Shown here: positions 52,660 through 64,000 of the stretch, in pieces
Numbering within the stretch: position 1 is the first letter of the stretch
How the letters are laid out: each line of letters starts with the position of its first letter
NCBI GenBank assembly: GCA_963575745.1
Contig: CAUYUJ010016900.1
Coordinates: forward strand, 22,501-86,500
Source of the DNA: Prorocentrum cordatum
Lineage: Eukaryota; Sar; Dinophyceae; Prorocentrales; Prorocentraceae
DNA length: 64,000 nucleotides
Direction: 5' to 3'
The notes under the pieces: model-generated
Seen by the model: only the letters and a program-made list of their open reading frames with translations
Database searches by the model: none
What the model was told of the DNA's origin: nothing
Translations under genes and position numbers: made by a program

Positions 52660-55600
52660 CCTTCGGCGGGGAGCCTGCCGGCCGAGCTGGTGTCTCTGTC
52701 GGCGCGCCTGGTCCTCGCGGCGCTGCAGGCGGCGGCGCTGGTGGCGCACAGCGGCTTCGGGGTGCCGAGGGCCGGGTGTCAGCCGCGGAGGCGTCGACAG
52801 CCTGCGCTGAAGGACGACCGCTCTTCCGGCGGGCGTTCGCGCGTGGGCGTGGGTGCTGTCCGTCGGCGAGCGGCGGTGGCACCACCGCCGCATTTGGGGG
52901 GTAGGCTGGAGGACCCGCCGACGGCAGAGGATCTGATGACGATCAGTAGCCCGCCCGATCATGACGTGTACGAGGAGAGCAACAGCCGCGATAGTCCTGA
53001 CATCCTGGCGGTGCGCTTCGGAGGTGCGAGGCGGGCCCGTGTCGGCCTGGACGCCGCTCAGCTGCGCGGATTCGGACGACGCCTCGCGGCGGGAGAGGAG
53101 ACCGCCATCTCAGCAGCCGTGTCCCAGGTGGCAGACGAGACCTGCATGGCGCGCGAGACGGCGGCCGGCCGCCCGGCCGTGCAGCCCGCTGGCGGGTCGT
53201 GGGTCGCGCGCGACTTCACCCTGGCAGGCGGTGGCGCTGACGGTCCTGTCGCTGGAGGCGTTGGCGCGGCCGCGGGCGCAGAAGCTGGAGGTGCCGCCGC
53301 TCTGGTTGGCCTGGGGCCTGCTCGAGGGCCTGGGCTGGTGGTTGCTGGAGCGGGCGCCGTCGCCGCCGTGCCCGCTGGCGCTCGAGCGCCTGCGGTAACG
53401 ACAGGAGCCCCGGCAGCGGCCGCTGCCCCAGCCACCTTTGCAGCTCCAGCTCGCCCAGGGTGGGCCATGGCGGAGTCGACCGCGGCCGGTGACAGAGGGG
53501 CTGAGGTGGCCCTCAACGGGGCGGAAAAGCTGGGGGGGGGGGCGCCGGGATCCGGAGGACCGGCAAGGGTTGGATCGGGATCCGCCGCGTCGCGCTGAAC
53601 CTGGCGCTGCGCACGGGGGCGGAGACTGGTCCCGACGCGAGGCTGCAGGGGAAATCGCGCTGCAGTCAGGCGGTCGCAGGACGAGAGTCCAGTTTCGAGA
53701 CGCCGTGGCCAAGTTCGTCCAGACCCCCCTGCCTGGATGTCCGTTGGAGGGGCCGCGCTCGGCTTCCCGGTGCTTCGCGTTTATCGATCGTCGCCGCGGC
53801 GGCCCAATCGAGCATGCTGGTCAGTTCAAGAGCCCGTGCCATTTGACGAGAGGCAATTACGGCCTTGCCTATCATGCGAGAGTGTCAAGAGAATGATTGA
53901 CTTTCTGGCGTGCTGGGGCCAGGTGGACCTCCCCGATTTGGTCGGGGTGGAGATCGCGACGCGACAGGCGCAGCCGTGCGAGCGCGCGCGCGCGATGGAG
54001 GCCGATGGGGCCCCCGCGCGCCGCGCCCGAAGCGTCGGGGGGGGCAGGGGCGGGGGGGGGGCGCGGGCGAGGCAGGAGTTTCGTGAAGTTCGCCTGTCTG
54101 GGCGAGGCCTCCGCCGTCGCGGGCGCGTCGAAGGAGGGCGGGGGGGCGATGGTGTGTGCCGACCTCTTGAGCCGCGCGTCCGCCGCGGTAGGCAGGGAAC
54201 GAGGCGTCCTCAGGTCGCTGCGCAAAGCGAGAGGGGAGCGCCGTGCCTTCTCGGGTCAATGAGAGTGACCTCGGACGTTGCCTCCCTCGACCCGTCCGGG
54301 ACGCAGCAGAGGGCGACTGGGCGACTCCGGCTTCCCCGCCTGGAGCCCGCGACGTGCGCGAGGATTCGATGCTGCTTCGACGGGGTGGTCGGCAGCGTGA
54401 CATCTTCCCGATGCCTCTTCGCCAATCTCTGGCTTCCTCTTCTGGCAGAGTCCGGAGTGATGGGCCCGTTTCTCGGTGGGCGTTTGCAGCGGCTTAGGAG
54501 ACGCCGCCGCAGGGGTGACATGGTGCATGAGATGACAGAGACTCTCAACGACGTGCACCTGGGCGGCGACGGCCCAGGCGACCCTCCTCGTCGAGGTGCC
54601 AATCTGCCGCTGCTTTCTGTCCACGCCGAAGTCCGCCGTGAGCTGGGGGAGGCGGCTCGCCGACTCGGAGAGCCCCCGGTGGACCTCGCCGGCCCAGGGG
54701 CGCTAGCGGAGCTTCAGGCATCGCAGGCGCGCCACGGGGAAGCCGTGGCCATCGCCCCGGTTGGTTTCGACCACGTCGACCGCATCTCGCTGCCTGCTGC
54801 TGCGACATCTCCTCGGGGCATGGAGTCGCTGGCAGGCGGCGCGGGCAGGGCAATCGCCGGCCGCTTGCATGATATGTTGCCACCCTGAGAACAGGGTTTG
54901 GAGCGCATCCGCGCAGAGGGGCCGCGTCGGCTATGCTTGGGCCCGAGCCGTCGAAGCCCAAAGCTGTGCCAGAAGGTGCTTCGTCGTTTGGTGGGCTCGA
55001 ACCTTGCGAGCTTCCATTTAGACTGCGAGTGCTCGGTGGGGCCATTTTTCATTCACAAGGAAAAAAAGGATCTGAGGGTGATCTTGGATGGCCGCTGCTC
55101 GCCTTTGCGCTTCTGCGAGGCAGACGAGGTTGTGCTCGCCTCGGGGGGCGCCTTTCGTCAAATCGCCGTGGATGGCGACGCGTCGATCGCTGTGGCAGGG
55201 GTGGACTTAGCAGGTGCAGATTACAGCATCCTGTCGCCTCCCTGGCTCCAGACATTTCGGTTTGCCTCCAGTCGGATCTGGGGACTTGAGTCTCAGTCAT
55301 GTTGGCGATGAATTCCTGTTCGTCCCTCGCAGCGCGCTGTGCCTTGTGTTCGAAACCCTCCGACGGGCTGGAGTGCGAGCCCGTGGGTCTGTCAGACTCT
55401 CAGCGAGGCATTCGGCTCCAGGGCCCCAGAGACTTCGATTCGCAACCTCCTGGTCGATCGTCGGCCCGCCCCGGACCTTGCCCAGGACTTCACCCGCGCG
55501 GAATAGGTGGATAACTTTGCACCCATGTCCAGGTCAAAGAAACGCTGAACTTAATCGCGTCGGTTTGCCGATCCTAGGCGTGAAAAGGAGGTGCGCGGAC

Positions 55601-56600
55601 AGACCCAGGGAAGGAAGTTTGGCTCGTTCGACGCTGTTATTGCGCTGAATCCTCGTTTGCGGTGGCGTCTGCGTCTGGGCCTCCAGGAGGTCCTGCTGCG
55701 TCAAGCTCGTTGTTCTGGCGATGCGCTTCGCAGGGTGTTTTCCCACTTCGCCTCCATGGGCCTCGTCGGGCGGGAACTCTTGAGCGCTCGCGGGGCCGTG
55801 TGCTGGATCGCGCGCCCTCGACCGCGGCTTCTTTGGGGGCAGTTCGACGAGCGCTTTGCTGGCGTGAGCGCATGGTCGTCTTGAGCCTCAGGAGTGCGCG
55901 TGGGGGGGGGGGGGGGGGGGGGGCCCCATGTCGGATGTGATCTCGTGCGTGGGCGCGTCTCGGCGGGGCGCGGGCCGTCGCTGGGAGGGTCGTGCCGCGC
56001 GCCGCCGCCGTCGAGCTGTCGTCGCGCAGTGGGGGGTGGGGGTGCGGGGGGGGGGGGGGGGGGGGCGAGGAGGAGTCGGTGTCGCTCCGGGCGTTCGACA
56101 TCGGCAGGAGGGGGGATGAGGCAGACGAGAGCTTGGTGATCGCGGGCTTCAAGCGAGCCTTCCAAGGACCTCTCGGCACTAGAGGGCCTGTGCGACAAGG
56201 GCCCCGTCAATGTCTCCCCGAAGCCCTCGGGGGCCAAGTTCAAGAGCGCCCCGAAGGAGGTCTGGAGCGGTGCCTGGAAGCGGGTCCTCTCGAATTTTTG
56301 GGGCCGCGAGGAGGCCCGAGTAATCTTGGAAGGACGGGCCCTTGTGAGTTGCCTGAAACATCGTCTTCGGAACGTGGCCAACTTCAGGACCGCCCGCGTC
56401 GTTCTCAACGATTCGATGGCTTCGCTGGTGGCTTTGCTCAAGGGTCGCTCGTCCTCAGGGGCCTCTCCGGCGGATGTGCAGGCAGGCGGCCGCGCTGACA
56501 GCGATCCTGAATCGTCCCAAAGCACCATCCCTGGGATTTCGCCATCGCGAATCAACGTAACTGGTGCACCCTTTGAATCTATCCAGAACATGTCTGGCGC
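52660..56600 (+). pseudogene. Dinoflagellate retroelement polyprotein (ISSPDHDVY-type, RT + RNase H), broken
   Basis: Pieces appear in family order but in changing frames. Near 52945, TISSPPDHDVYEESNSRDSP begins the conserved N-terminal block. 53690-53890 has FRDAVAKF, LEGPRS and HLTRGNYGLAYH. 54090-54240 has CLGEASAVAGASKEGG and ADLLSRASAAVGRERGVLRS. 54520-54890 has MTETLNDVHLGGDGPGDPP and GALAELQAS. 55010-55220 is the RT fingers (VGPFFIHKEKKDLRVILDGR). 55640-55870 is the RT C-terminal part (RLRLGLQEVLLRQ, SGDALRRVFSHF). 56250-56460 is RNase H-like with ILEGRALVSCLKHRLRNV and LNDSMASLVALLKGRSSS. The Y-x-D-D palm box is not visible, and repeated frame changes and stops make it inactive. Termini were not identified. 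Confidence 0.7.
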
Positions 56601-56644
56601 GCTGATCTTAGGAATCCGTCGGACTCTTGCAACGTTTGTTACAC

Positions 56645-57225
56645 ATGTACGCGGCGCTCAGGCTAGAGCGGCATTCTGAAACGGAGCCGCCCTCCTCCCG
56701 TGAAGCTCTTGCACGTTTCTGAAATGAATGTGCGCGGCGCTGGGGCGAGAACCACATGTTGAAAACCACCCGCCCTCCATCTGTGGTACTTTGCAACTGA
56801 TAAAAAACGAGTGCGCGCGGCGCTAAGGCGAGAGCCACAGTTTGAAAACCATCCGCTCTCCATCCGCGAAGCCCTTGCCATGTTTTACACGAGTGTGTGC
56901 AGCGCTAATGCGAGAACGCATGTCGAAAACCACTCGCCCTCCATCTGATAAGCTTTTGCACATATTAAAGACGAGTGTTCGCGGCTTAAAAAAGAATCCG
57001 CCCGGCGGTAAGGCGAGAACCGCATTTTGAAAACCACCCGCCCTCTACCCATGAATTTCTTGCACATGAAATAACGTGTGTTCGCGACGCTAATGCGAAA
57101 ACCGTCGAAAACCACCCGTCCTCCATCCGTGAAGTTTTTGGTGGTGCAGATATACCACGAGTGCGCGCGACGCTAAGGCGACAAGTACATTTTGAACACC
57201 TCCCGACCTCCTGCCATTTTCCAGA
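56645..57225. repeat. 83-bp tandem array (about 7 units)
   Basis: The GCGGCGCT block starts at 56651, 56734, 56817 and 56899, an 82-83 bp period. Units share GCGAGAACCACATTTTGAAAA and CCACCCGCCCTCCATC. One unit near 56980-57000 is rearranged. Confidence 0.9.
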
Positions 57226-57344
57226 CGTCAGGGCCATGAGCGGTGAAGAAGTCTCAAGCGATGCGTTCGGCCCGCCCTAACAACTCGCCTCTGGGTGTGA
57301 CAGTGGGACGTTGTTTATAAGGAAAAGGAAAGTAGGAAGAGGAG

Positions 57345-58480
57345 GATCATGACGAGGAAATGGACGAGGAAGAGGAAGGGGACGAGGAGGAGGAGGAGGA
57401 GGATGAGGATGAGGAGGAGGAGGAGGAACACGAAGAGGAGGAAGAGGAGGAAAAGGATGATGAGGAGGAGAAGCGAGGATGGAGGAAGATGTAGGAGGAG
57501 GGAGGGGGAGGGAGGAGGCGGGAGGAGGAGGGGAAAAAGGGGGGAGGAGGAGGAGAAGGAAGAGGAGGGGGGTGAGGTATGGAGGAGCAGGAGGGAGGAC
57601 GGAATGGGAGGCCAGAAGGAGGGGGAGGAGGAGGGAGGAGGAGGAGGTGGCGAGGAGGGGAGGGTGAGGGAGGAGGAGGAAGGAGGAGGGAAAGGGGGAG
57701 GGAGGGAGGAATGCAGGGAGGGATGGATGGAGGGCGGGAAGGTGGGAGGGACGGAGGGAGGGAGAGAGAGCGGACGGGAGGGAGGGCGAGAGAGCGGGAG
57801 GGAGGGAGGGAGGGAGGGCGGGAGGAGTAGGGGGAGGCTGAGGAGGAAGAGAAAGAAAAGGAGGAGGAGAAGGAAACGGAGGAGGAGAAGGAGGAAAAGG
57901 AGGAGGAGGAGGAGGAGGGGGAGGGAGGAGGATGGAAGGAGGAGGGAGGAGGGAGGAGGGAGGGAGACGGGAGGAGGGAGGAGGAGGCGGGTGAGGAACG
58001 GGGAGGGAGGGGAGGACGGGGAGGTCGGGGAGGACGGGTGAGGAGGAAGGAGGAGGAGGAGGTAGGAGGCGGAGGAGGAGGAGGAGAGGAGGAGGAGGGA
58101 GGAGGAGGAGGCAGGAGGAGCAGGAGGAGCAGGGGTAGGAGGAGGAGGAGGAGGAGGAGGAGGAGGAGGAGGGAGGGAGGAGGGAGGGAGGAGGGAGGTA
58201 GGGAGGGAGGGAGGGAGGGAGGGAGGGGCTTGGGATGGGAGGAGGTGAGGAGGAGGAGGAGGAGGAGGGGGAAGGGAGGAGGGAGGAGGGAGGCGGAGGA
58301 GGAGGGAGGAGGAGGAGGGAGGAGGGAGGAGGGAGCGAGAGTGAGGAGGAATTGGAGGGAGAGGAGGAGGGAGGAGGAGGAGGAGGAGGAGAAGAGGAGG
58401 AGGGAGGAGGAGGAGGAGGAAGGAGGTGGCGGAGGAGAAGCAGGAGGAGGAGGAGGAGGAGCAGGAGGAGGAGGAGGTTC
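57345..58480 (+). repeat. Long GGA/GGGA purine tract (1.1 kb)
   Basis: Almost wholly purine on the plus strand. The minus-strand Pro/Ser/Leu-rich frames of about 400 codons are artefacts of low complexity. Confidence 0.97.
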
Positions 58481-60650
58481 CACACACCTCAGGGGAGGGC
58501 GAGCTGAGTCTCAACGGTAGATCGGCTTCGGGGACGCCCCTCGTCGCCACGGTCGGGCGCAGCTCGAACGACCTGGTGCCTTTTTGGATCTGGGGAGCTG
58601 TCTGGGGAGAGCGATCTTTTGAGCTGCCGTTCTGTCTCGGCTCGCCTGGCTCAGAGTGAGGTTGGTTGGCCAGGGCGAGAGCTCGAATGCATCACGCGCT
58701 CTGCCCTCGCACGGCCGGGCACGCCAGCCCTCCGCACGTGCAGCCGGCGCGTGGCCCCCGCGCGTTCCGCGTGCAGGCGCGGCCGCGCGTGCTGTTCGAG
58801 CGGCGGAAGCGCCCACCGCGTCAGAGGCGCCCTCGACTCGGGCGGACCGCATCTGGCCAGCAGGCCTGGCGCGAGCACTCAAGGCTGCCGGGCAGGGCAT
58901 GCTGCCGTCGTGGGACGAGGGCGGGAGTCGTTTTTCTCGCGACCGCAGGCGAGCGGCGACGGAGGCCTGGGACTGCGATCACTCAGCTGGCCATCTCAGG
59001 GCTTTGGCGCACACTGCATGCTGCCTCGTGCACGCGCCAGGCCACAACGACCCCATCTACCAGTCACTGAGCGGGTCACTTACACGCCGACCGCTGGCCA
59101 TCCTGCTCAGAAGGGAGGTTCGACCCACTCAGGCACAGCCCTGAAGGCAGGAGGGACGGAAACTAGTTGTCCCAGCAACCGAACACACAATGCCCATGTT
59201 GGCCAGGGACAGTCTTGGGTTCAATCGCTTCGCTCATTCCGCCCGCCGATCTTACATCACTGTTGGCGTTTACCTGCAGGCTCGTGGAGGCTGAGAGGAT
59301 GTGACCTTTTGGAGGCCTCTTTACGGGCTGTCTTTGACCTGCTTGGGTCACCTCGCAGCTCTTTTTGGGGCTCGTTGGGGCTGTCTTGGGGTCACTTGTG
59401 GGGACTTTTGTACCTTCCTCTAATGGATCGCCGATTGTGTGCCGTTTTCGATCCCTCCTGAGACCATCTGGGGCCTCGTTTGAAACATTATTGGAGGTCC
59501 TCGGAGCTTTCCCTTCGTGTGAGATTGGTCTATCTTGAAGCCGTCCCCATGCCTACACAGCACATGGGACGGAAGACGGCGATCAAGCAACGCAGAACAA
59601 CAGCTATACGTTCTGACGGGTTGCGGCCTCTCTGTTTTTTGTTGCGTACCTTTCAGAGGTTTGTGGGAACATCTTCGGCCACCTTTGAGCCCGTCTGGGA
59701 CTGTCTTGGAGCGCTCTTGAGATCATGCTGAGCCCTCTCTGTGTGCTGTCTTGGGCGAGCTTGAGGCCATCTTCAGGCATCGAACAGCCCAGGAAGTGAG
59801 AAGGCGAGAAAGCCAACATGGATGAAGCACACGCTTGACAGATGTTTGCCTCCCTGCTGGGCATGCGGAACCACGAGCTTGCAGGCTGCATCAATGCATC
59901 GTGCGTCGATGGTGATTACTTGCAAGAGCCAGTCGACACACGCGGTCCGAGGTGGTCGTCATAACTTCGCAGCCTTATAAACCATGCAAGCGTGGCTTGC
60001 GGACACTCTTTGGCGGCCTCACGTGCAAGCTGGGCCACCTCGACAATATCGGCCACGGGCTTCGGTGATCTTATGCACTCGAGGTCAACATCAGGGGCGC
60101 ATGGGAAATCGCTGGGGGGCAGTAGCGTCCCTTCTTGGAGCCCCATTTGGGCCATCTTGGGGACTCATGAAATGAAAAGGCGAGAATGACACCATAATCA
60201 ATGAAACACATCGCGTTCTTGCCAGATGCTGGCCTGCTGGAGATGTCTGGGGCTGTCTTCGACCTCCTTGGGCAGGCTCGGAGCTATGTCGGGGCCTCCT
60301 GGGGCACCCTGACAGGCATGCTGGACTTATTTGGATGTCACGTTGGGGCGTGCTACCCCATGATGCCCGATCAAGAGTCGCCTTTGGGACCTTTGGAGCT
60401 GTTTTGGGCCTGCGCTGGGGCGCTGTTGGGGGCACCCGGAGTCTGCATGGGGAACTTTCCCAGACCCCACGTGGAGCAAACCTGGGCGATGTTGAAGCCA
60501 TATCGAAGCCTCAGAGATCCAGAGGAAGCGTAACCCGTAGCCAGTTTAGCTAAATTGCACCTTGTATACTTGTGTAAACTTGTTATCGTTAACATCTTAC
60601 CATACCCAGATATCCTAACTGCCATCATTCACATGGGATGTGCTTATCAT
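58481..60650. other. No gene recognised; CTTGGGGCC repeats
   Basis: 58500-59140 is GC-rich with open frames lacking motifs. 59340-59760 and 60100-60500 belong to the degenerate CTTGGGGCC family. 60534-60555 is a weak spliced-leader-like match (about 17 of 22). Confidence 0.5.
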
Positions 60651-60853
60651 GTCCAGATGTTTGCGCTCGTGATGACAACTTCCTCATTGATCCACGGCTT
60701 CCGCGTTTGCGAAGCCGCTTGACTCTTTGACGCCAACCTTGATGGTACATCAGCTGCAGAACATCCCCACAAGAGCTCCGGACTGAACTGCCAGCTATGC
60801 GTCATGCCAGATCCATCATCAGGTACCTGCCAATCCGCTGGGCCTTGCAAGCC

Positions 60854-61525
60854 CTAACATTCCTGCATGAGATGTGCTACCACCGCCGCCTGAGGACCAC
60901 GAATGTGCCGACACCGTCGTTGTGGAGGAAAGCTGCGGAACTCCTGGAGCAACTTATGCCACGTGCGCTCCACCCCCGCCCTGATGAAGGGCTGGGTCGT
61001 CCTTGTCTGCAGCTGCATACGCAAGCATCCACGTGACATACGTACCGCAGGATCATGTGTGGGCGCTCGTAGATCCAAGCGTGTTGTGACGCAGCGACCT
61101 GTGAGGCGAGGACTCGTCACATCGCACAGGTAGTTGCGCACCTGTCGTAGCCACTGACCGTACGCACCATGTATCTGATGAGCGTACGTACCAGTCGCCA
61201 TCGCCCACTGCTGCTCGAGCCTCGCCGTGAGCCGATATCTACGAGCCGTGCGCGCATACCTGGCCACCGTCGCGCGCATGCGCTTGTGTTCAACCACGTG
61301 GGCCGAGCCGCATGCTCGCGCATGCTTTCTGCTTGTGTCGAGGTCGGCGCCCAGACATGGCGCCTGTTACGCCGCCTGCACCTGGTAGCCCCTCGCCTTG
61401 GGCCTCCTTGCCACCTCCCTGGCGTCTCACAAATTGGTGCAGGTGACGACGTTCTCGGGCGAGGCCTTGAGGCCAATGGTCTCCACCAGGTCGCACGTCT
61501 GGCTGATGCATGCCACTGAACGGGC
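60854..61525 (-). pseudogene. LINE fragment (post-palm RT segment), broken
   Basis: On the minus strand the frame reads CDLVETIGLKASPENVV, then two stops, then CLGADLDTSRKHARA, RMRATVARYARTARRYRLTA, MATGTYAHQIHGAYGQW and RCVTTRLDL. The order LGAD, ArgArg-rich linker, TYAHQIHG, R-x-x-TT-x-L is that of the segment after the RT palm in dinoflagellate LINEs, distinct in sequence from the LINE at 20056-23812. The palm itself and the RNase H were not found nearby. Confidence 0.65.
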
Positions 61526-61540
61526 CCGAACTGCACGCTG

Positions 61541-61685
61541 GAGGAGGAGGAGGAGCAGGATGAGGTGGCGGAGGAGGAGGAGGAGGAGGCGGAGGCGGAG
61601 GCGGAGGCGGAGGCGGAGGCGTAGGAGGAGGAGGAGGAGGAGGAGGAGGAGGAGGAGGAGGAGGAGGAGGAGGAGGAGGAGGAGG
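61541..61685 (+). repeat. (GGA)n / (GGAGGC)n microsatellite at the LINE fragment end
   Basis: A GGC-GGA hexanucleotide block followed by pure GGA, adjacent to the upstream end of the antisense LINE fragment. Confidence 0.95.
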
Positions 61686-63320
61686 ACCCCGCATTAGTTG
61701 CATCCTCCTCAGTCTGCCTCTCCCTCTGGCCCCTCCCCTCCCTGTCTCCTCCCTCCTCCTTCCCTCCCCCCCGTCTTTCTCCTCGTTCGCCACCGTTGTC
61801 GCCTCCATCTTTCTTCCTCCACACCCCTGTCCTGGCACCCGGGAGGACGCGGCCGCATTGCTCCTCTCACATTTTGCCACATCGAGTTGTGGATTGCCAG
61901 TGGCTGTCAAACGTCTCCTCCTTCTCCTCTATCCTCTTCCCTCCCTTCAGAGGTGCGAGGACATGAACAGAGAATTCAAGCGATGGCCGCGTATCACATT
62001 GAATGGCACTGCGCGGCGAGCAGATTGGGAACATCCTGCAGCCATTCAGCAACTCCTGTATATGTTTGCGAACCAGTGTGAATGGAGGCGACGTCGTTGG
62101 ACCAACAACATGTGTGTGGGGATTTGTTTTCAGGTAGCAAACCAACTGCGATTGAACTGGGGCTACGAGGGCGAACAGCGGCTGTTCGACTAATGCAGGG
62201 CAAGGTGGACACTCGATTGGGGCACCAGTGGGCAAAGCGAACACTGACGGACTGGCCAAACGCATGTCTCTTTGGATGAAGCACAGTTGTGACAAGCATG
62301 GGCGTCGTACTACGGTTACCGGCTGTGCTGATTGCAAGTCAGACTGAACTTTCGAGAGGAACCATGGGCGCAATGGAACCAACGAGAAGCAGAGCACCTT
62401 GGTGGTTACGATCCCCACATCGAGAACAGGAGCGGCCGTGCGATCCGAAGTAGTTGCTTATTCACACATGTGGGAATACAGGCGACCGTCGTGCAAGGGC
62501 TGGGATATATTTTGTTGGGGGAAAGGCAGCCGCGTAATTGATCGCATCATCGCGCCCAGCAGAACAGTTGCAGCAGAGACAATGCAGGACTGTACCAATA
62601 CGTGGGCGACGGCTACAACCATTACGTCATCGAGAACATCCGGAGCGCATACAAGAGGCTGTGGCCATCGATTGAATATTTTTCTAAGGGAACAGCGATG
62701 GCCAGCTGGAGTGGGCCGAACCCTGTTCATGAACTGTGTACGCAAAAAGGTTAGCTACGACAGTATTTTTTCAACGAGCCGAGCACCTTCAACGGCAGAT
62801 CGGCGAGGAAACCTGAAGTCAGGCACGACAGCGTCACGCGCCAGACGAGATGTGGTACATATTATTGGATCGTGCCAGCAACGCAGTGGAGGATGATGAA
62901 GGCAAACGAGTGTAACCTGCATGGGTGACAGTCGCTTTTTGTATTCCGCATGAAGGTCACAGGCGAGAGAAGTGTACTTCGAGAGCTGCTGGGGTACAGC
63001 GATTGCGAAACATACTGACAAGCGGTAGGTGGCAGACTGAAAGATATCATATGAGTTGTACTGCCAGCGAATGGGCGACGACGGCCGGGGCGACCCCGGG
63101 TTCGCGGTCGTGAAACTGAAGGAGGACGTACGCGAATCTCGCAAAGATGCAGTGCGACATTTGCGACGAAAGCGCAAACAGTACGGGCCTGCCCACCTCG
63201 GGGATTTCCGTCAGAGATTGTGCTGATTATTTGGAAGCCGAAGGGGAATGGACGGGGCCCCAATGAATCAATTACCCCAGTGCGGCCCTACCTAGAAGTT
63301 GGAGCCCCTAGGACAGCAGC
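61686..63320 (+). other. Unidentified coding relic in lower-GC DNA
   Basis: After a pyrimidine tract, 61955-62193 reads MNREFKRWPRITLNGTARRA, ending GYEGEQRLFD and stop. 62590-62750 reads GLYQYVGDGYNHYVIENIRS and AYKRLWPSIEYFSKG to a stop. About 62755-62910 continues with QYFFNEPSTFNGRSARKPEV and TYYWIVPATQWRMMKANE in a neighbouring register. Composition looks like real protein and unlike the repeats around it, but frames change and I cannot name a family. It may be a decayed transposon or gene. Confidence 0.35.
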
Positions 63321-63322
63321 AT

Positions 63323-63660
63323 TAGTTGCCATGCTATGCTACGCTATGCTATGCCATGCTATGCTGCGCTATGCTATGCTATGACATGATATGCTATGCT
63401 ATGCTATGCTATGCTATGCTATGCTATGATATGCTGCGCTATGCTATGCTATGCCCTGCCCTGCTCTGCTATGCTGTGCTATGCTATGCTATGCTATGCT
63501 GCGCGGTGCTATGCTGAGCTGTGCTGTGCTGCGCTATGCTATGCTATGCTATGCTATGCTGCGCTATGCTATGCTATGCTGGGCTTTGCTGTGATATGCT
63601 GTGCTGCGCTATGATATGCTACGCTCTGCTATGCTTTGCTGTGCTATGCTACGCTAGAGC
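63323..63660 (+). repeat. (ATGCT)n pentanucleotide array
   Basis: About 65 imperfect ATGCT units with GCGCT, GTGCT and ATGAT variants. Confidence 0.97.
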
Positions 63661-63776
63661 TCAGCGAAGCTAGGATGAAGGTGCGCTAACTAAGATAAGT
63701 CTGAGCTAAGATGAAGCTAAGCTAAGCTAAGATGAAATACGCTAAGCTAAGATGAGATAAGCAACGCTAAGCTAAA
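63661..63776 (+). repeat. Degenerate GCTAAG/GATGA repeat
   Basis: AGCTAAG and AGATGA words following the ATGCT array. Confidence 0.8.
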
Positions 63777-64000
63777 TGACGTAGCAGGGGGAATCGCGGG
63801 GCGGATGCTGGGGGAACCGCCCGGGGCGAGTTGCACTGCCCAGCCTTTTAAGCATACCGAGTAAGAACCCTTCTAGGCAGAGCTTAGGTAGGGAATCCAC
63901 TCTGCTGAACGTGAAGTCGTCATCTCCACTGCTTGCGCAAACATCCCACCCACCCACCCGCAACTTGGTTTGCAAAACCTGTTAAGACCGACTGCGGCGA

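Noticed and set aside
54467-54490. Fourth MITE copy (GATGGGCCCGTTT)
   Set aside because: Only the first nine bases resemble the terminus; no CCACCACC run, no opposite end and no duplication.
57277-58550. Minus-strand Pro/Ser/Leu-rich ORFs of about 400 codons
   Set aside because: Low-complexity translations of a purine tract.

Overview
This is a eukaryotic nuclear window, almost certainly from a core dinoflagellate. The signs are: two good matches to the 22-nt dinoflagellate spliced leader in genomic DNA; dinoflagellate-type LINE and other reverse-transcriptase families; genes on one strand with short exons and long microsatellite-filled introns; phase-matched introns that imply GC and GA donors; a KRPAA/KKPAA-rich protein; and very heavy repeat content. 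A Prorocentrum-like genome is my guess, not a demonstration. A 100-base assembly gap lies at 10343-10442.

Layout. 1-1850: a repeat-array fragment and low-complexity DNA. 1853-10300: a degenerate tyrosine-recombinase (YR) retrotransposon with the gene order YR, gag, RT-RNase H, followed head-to-tail by a short derivative sharing its ends; together they give the A1-ORFs-B1-A2-B2 split direct-repeat layout of Ngaro/DIRS-like elements. 10.4-16.6 kb: a 77-bp satellite-like array, a tandem hairpin repeat, a 101-bp array and purine tracts. 17438-17549 and 25247-25324: two phase-matched exons that together form half of a cyclic-nucleotide-binding domain (PKA regulatory-subunit type). They are separated by a 7.7-kb intron holding a foldback MITE, an antisense LINE and a 90-bp array. 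25.3-32.9 kb: repeats only, including a second MITE. 32.9-40.2 kb: exons of one or two unidentified plus-strand genes. 41.85-46.59 kb: a nine-exon KRPAA-type gene with a spliced-leader-tagged intronless ORF inside its large intron. 48.08-50.19 kb: a spliced-leader-tagged, intronless transposase-like gene carrying a MITE in frame. 50.5-52.1 kb: microsatellites. 52.7-56.6 kb: a broken dinoflagellate RT/RNase H retroelement. 56.6-64 kb: an 83-bp array, a 1.1-kb GGA tract, degenerate repeats, a second antisense LINE fragment, an unidentified coding relic and an ATGCT array.

At least four retroelements, three copies of one MITE family and two retroposed cDNAs lie among a few real host exons. The most notable items are the YR retrotransposon, the MITE family with clean 5-bp target duplications (one copy read through inside an ORF), and the CACTA-like motif set in the transposase-like gene. 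Exon ends are inferred from frame, phase and splice dinucleotides by eye; no database search was possible.
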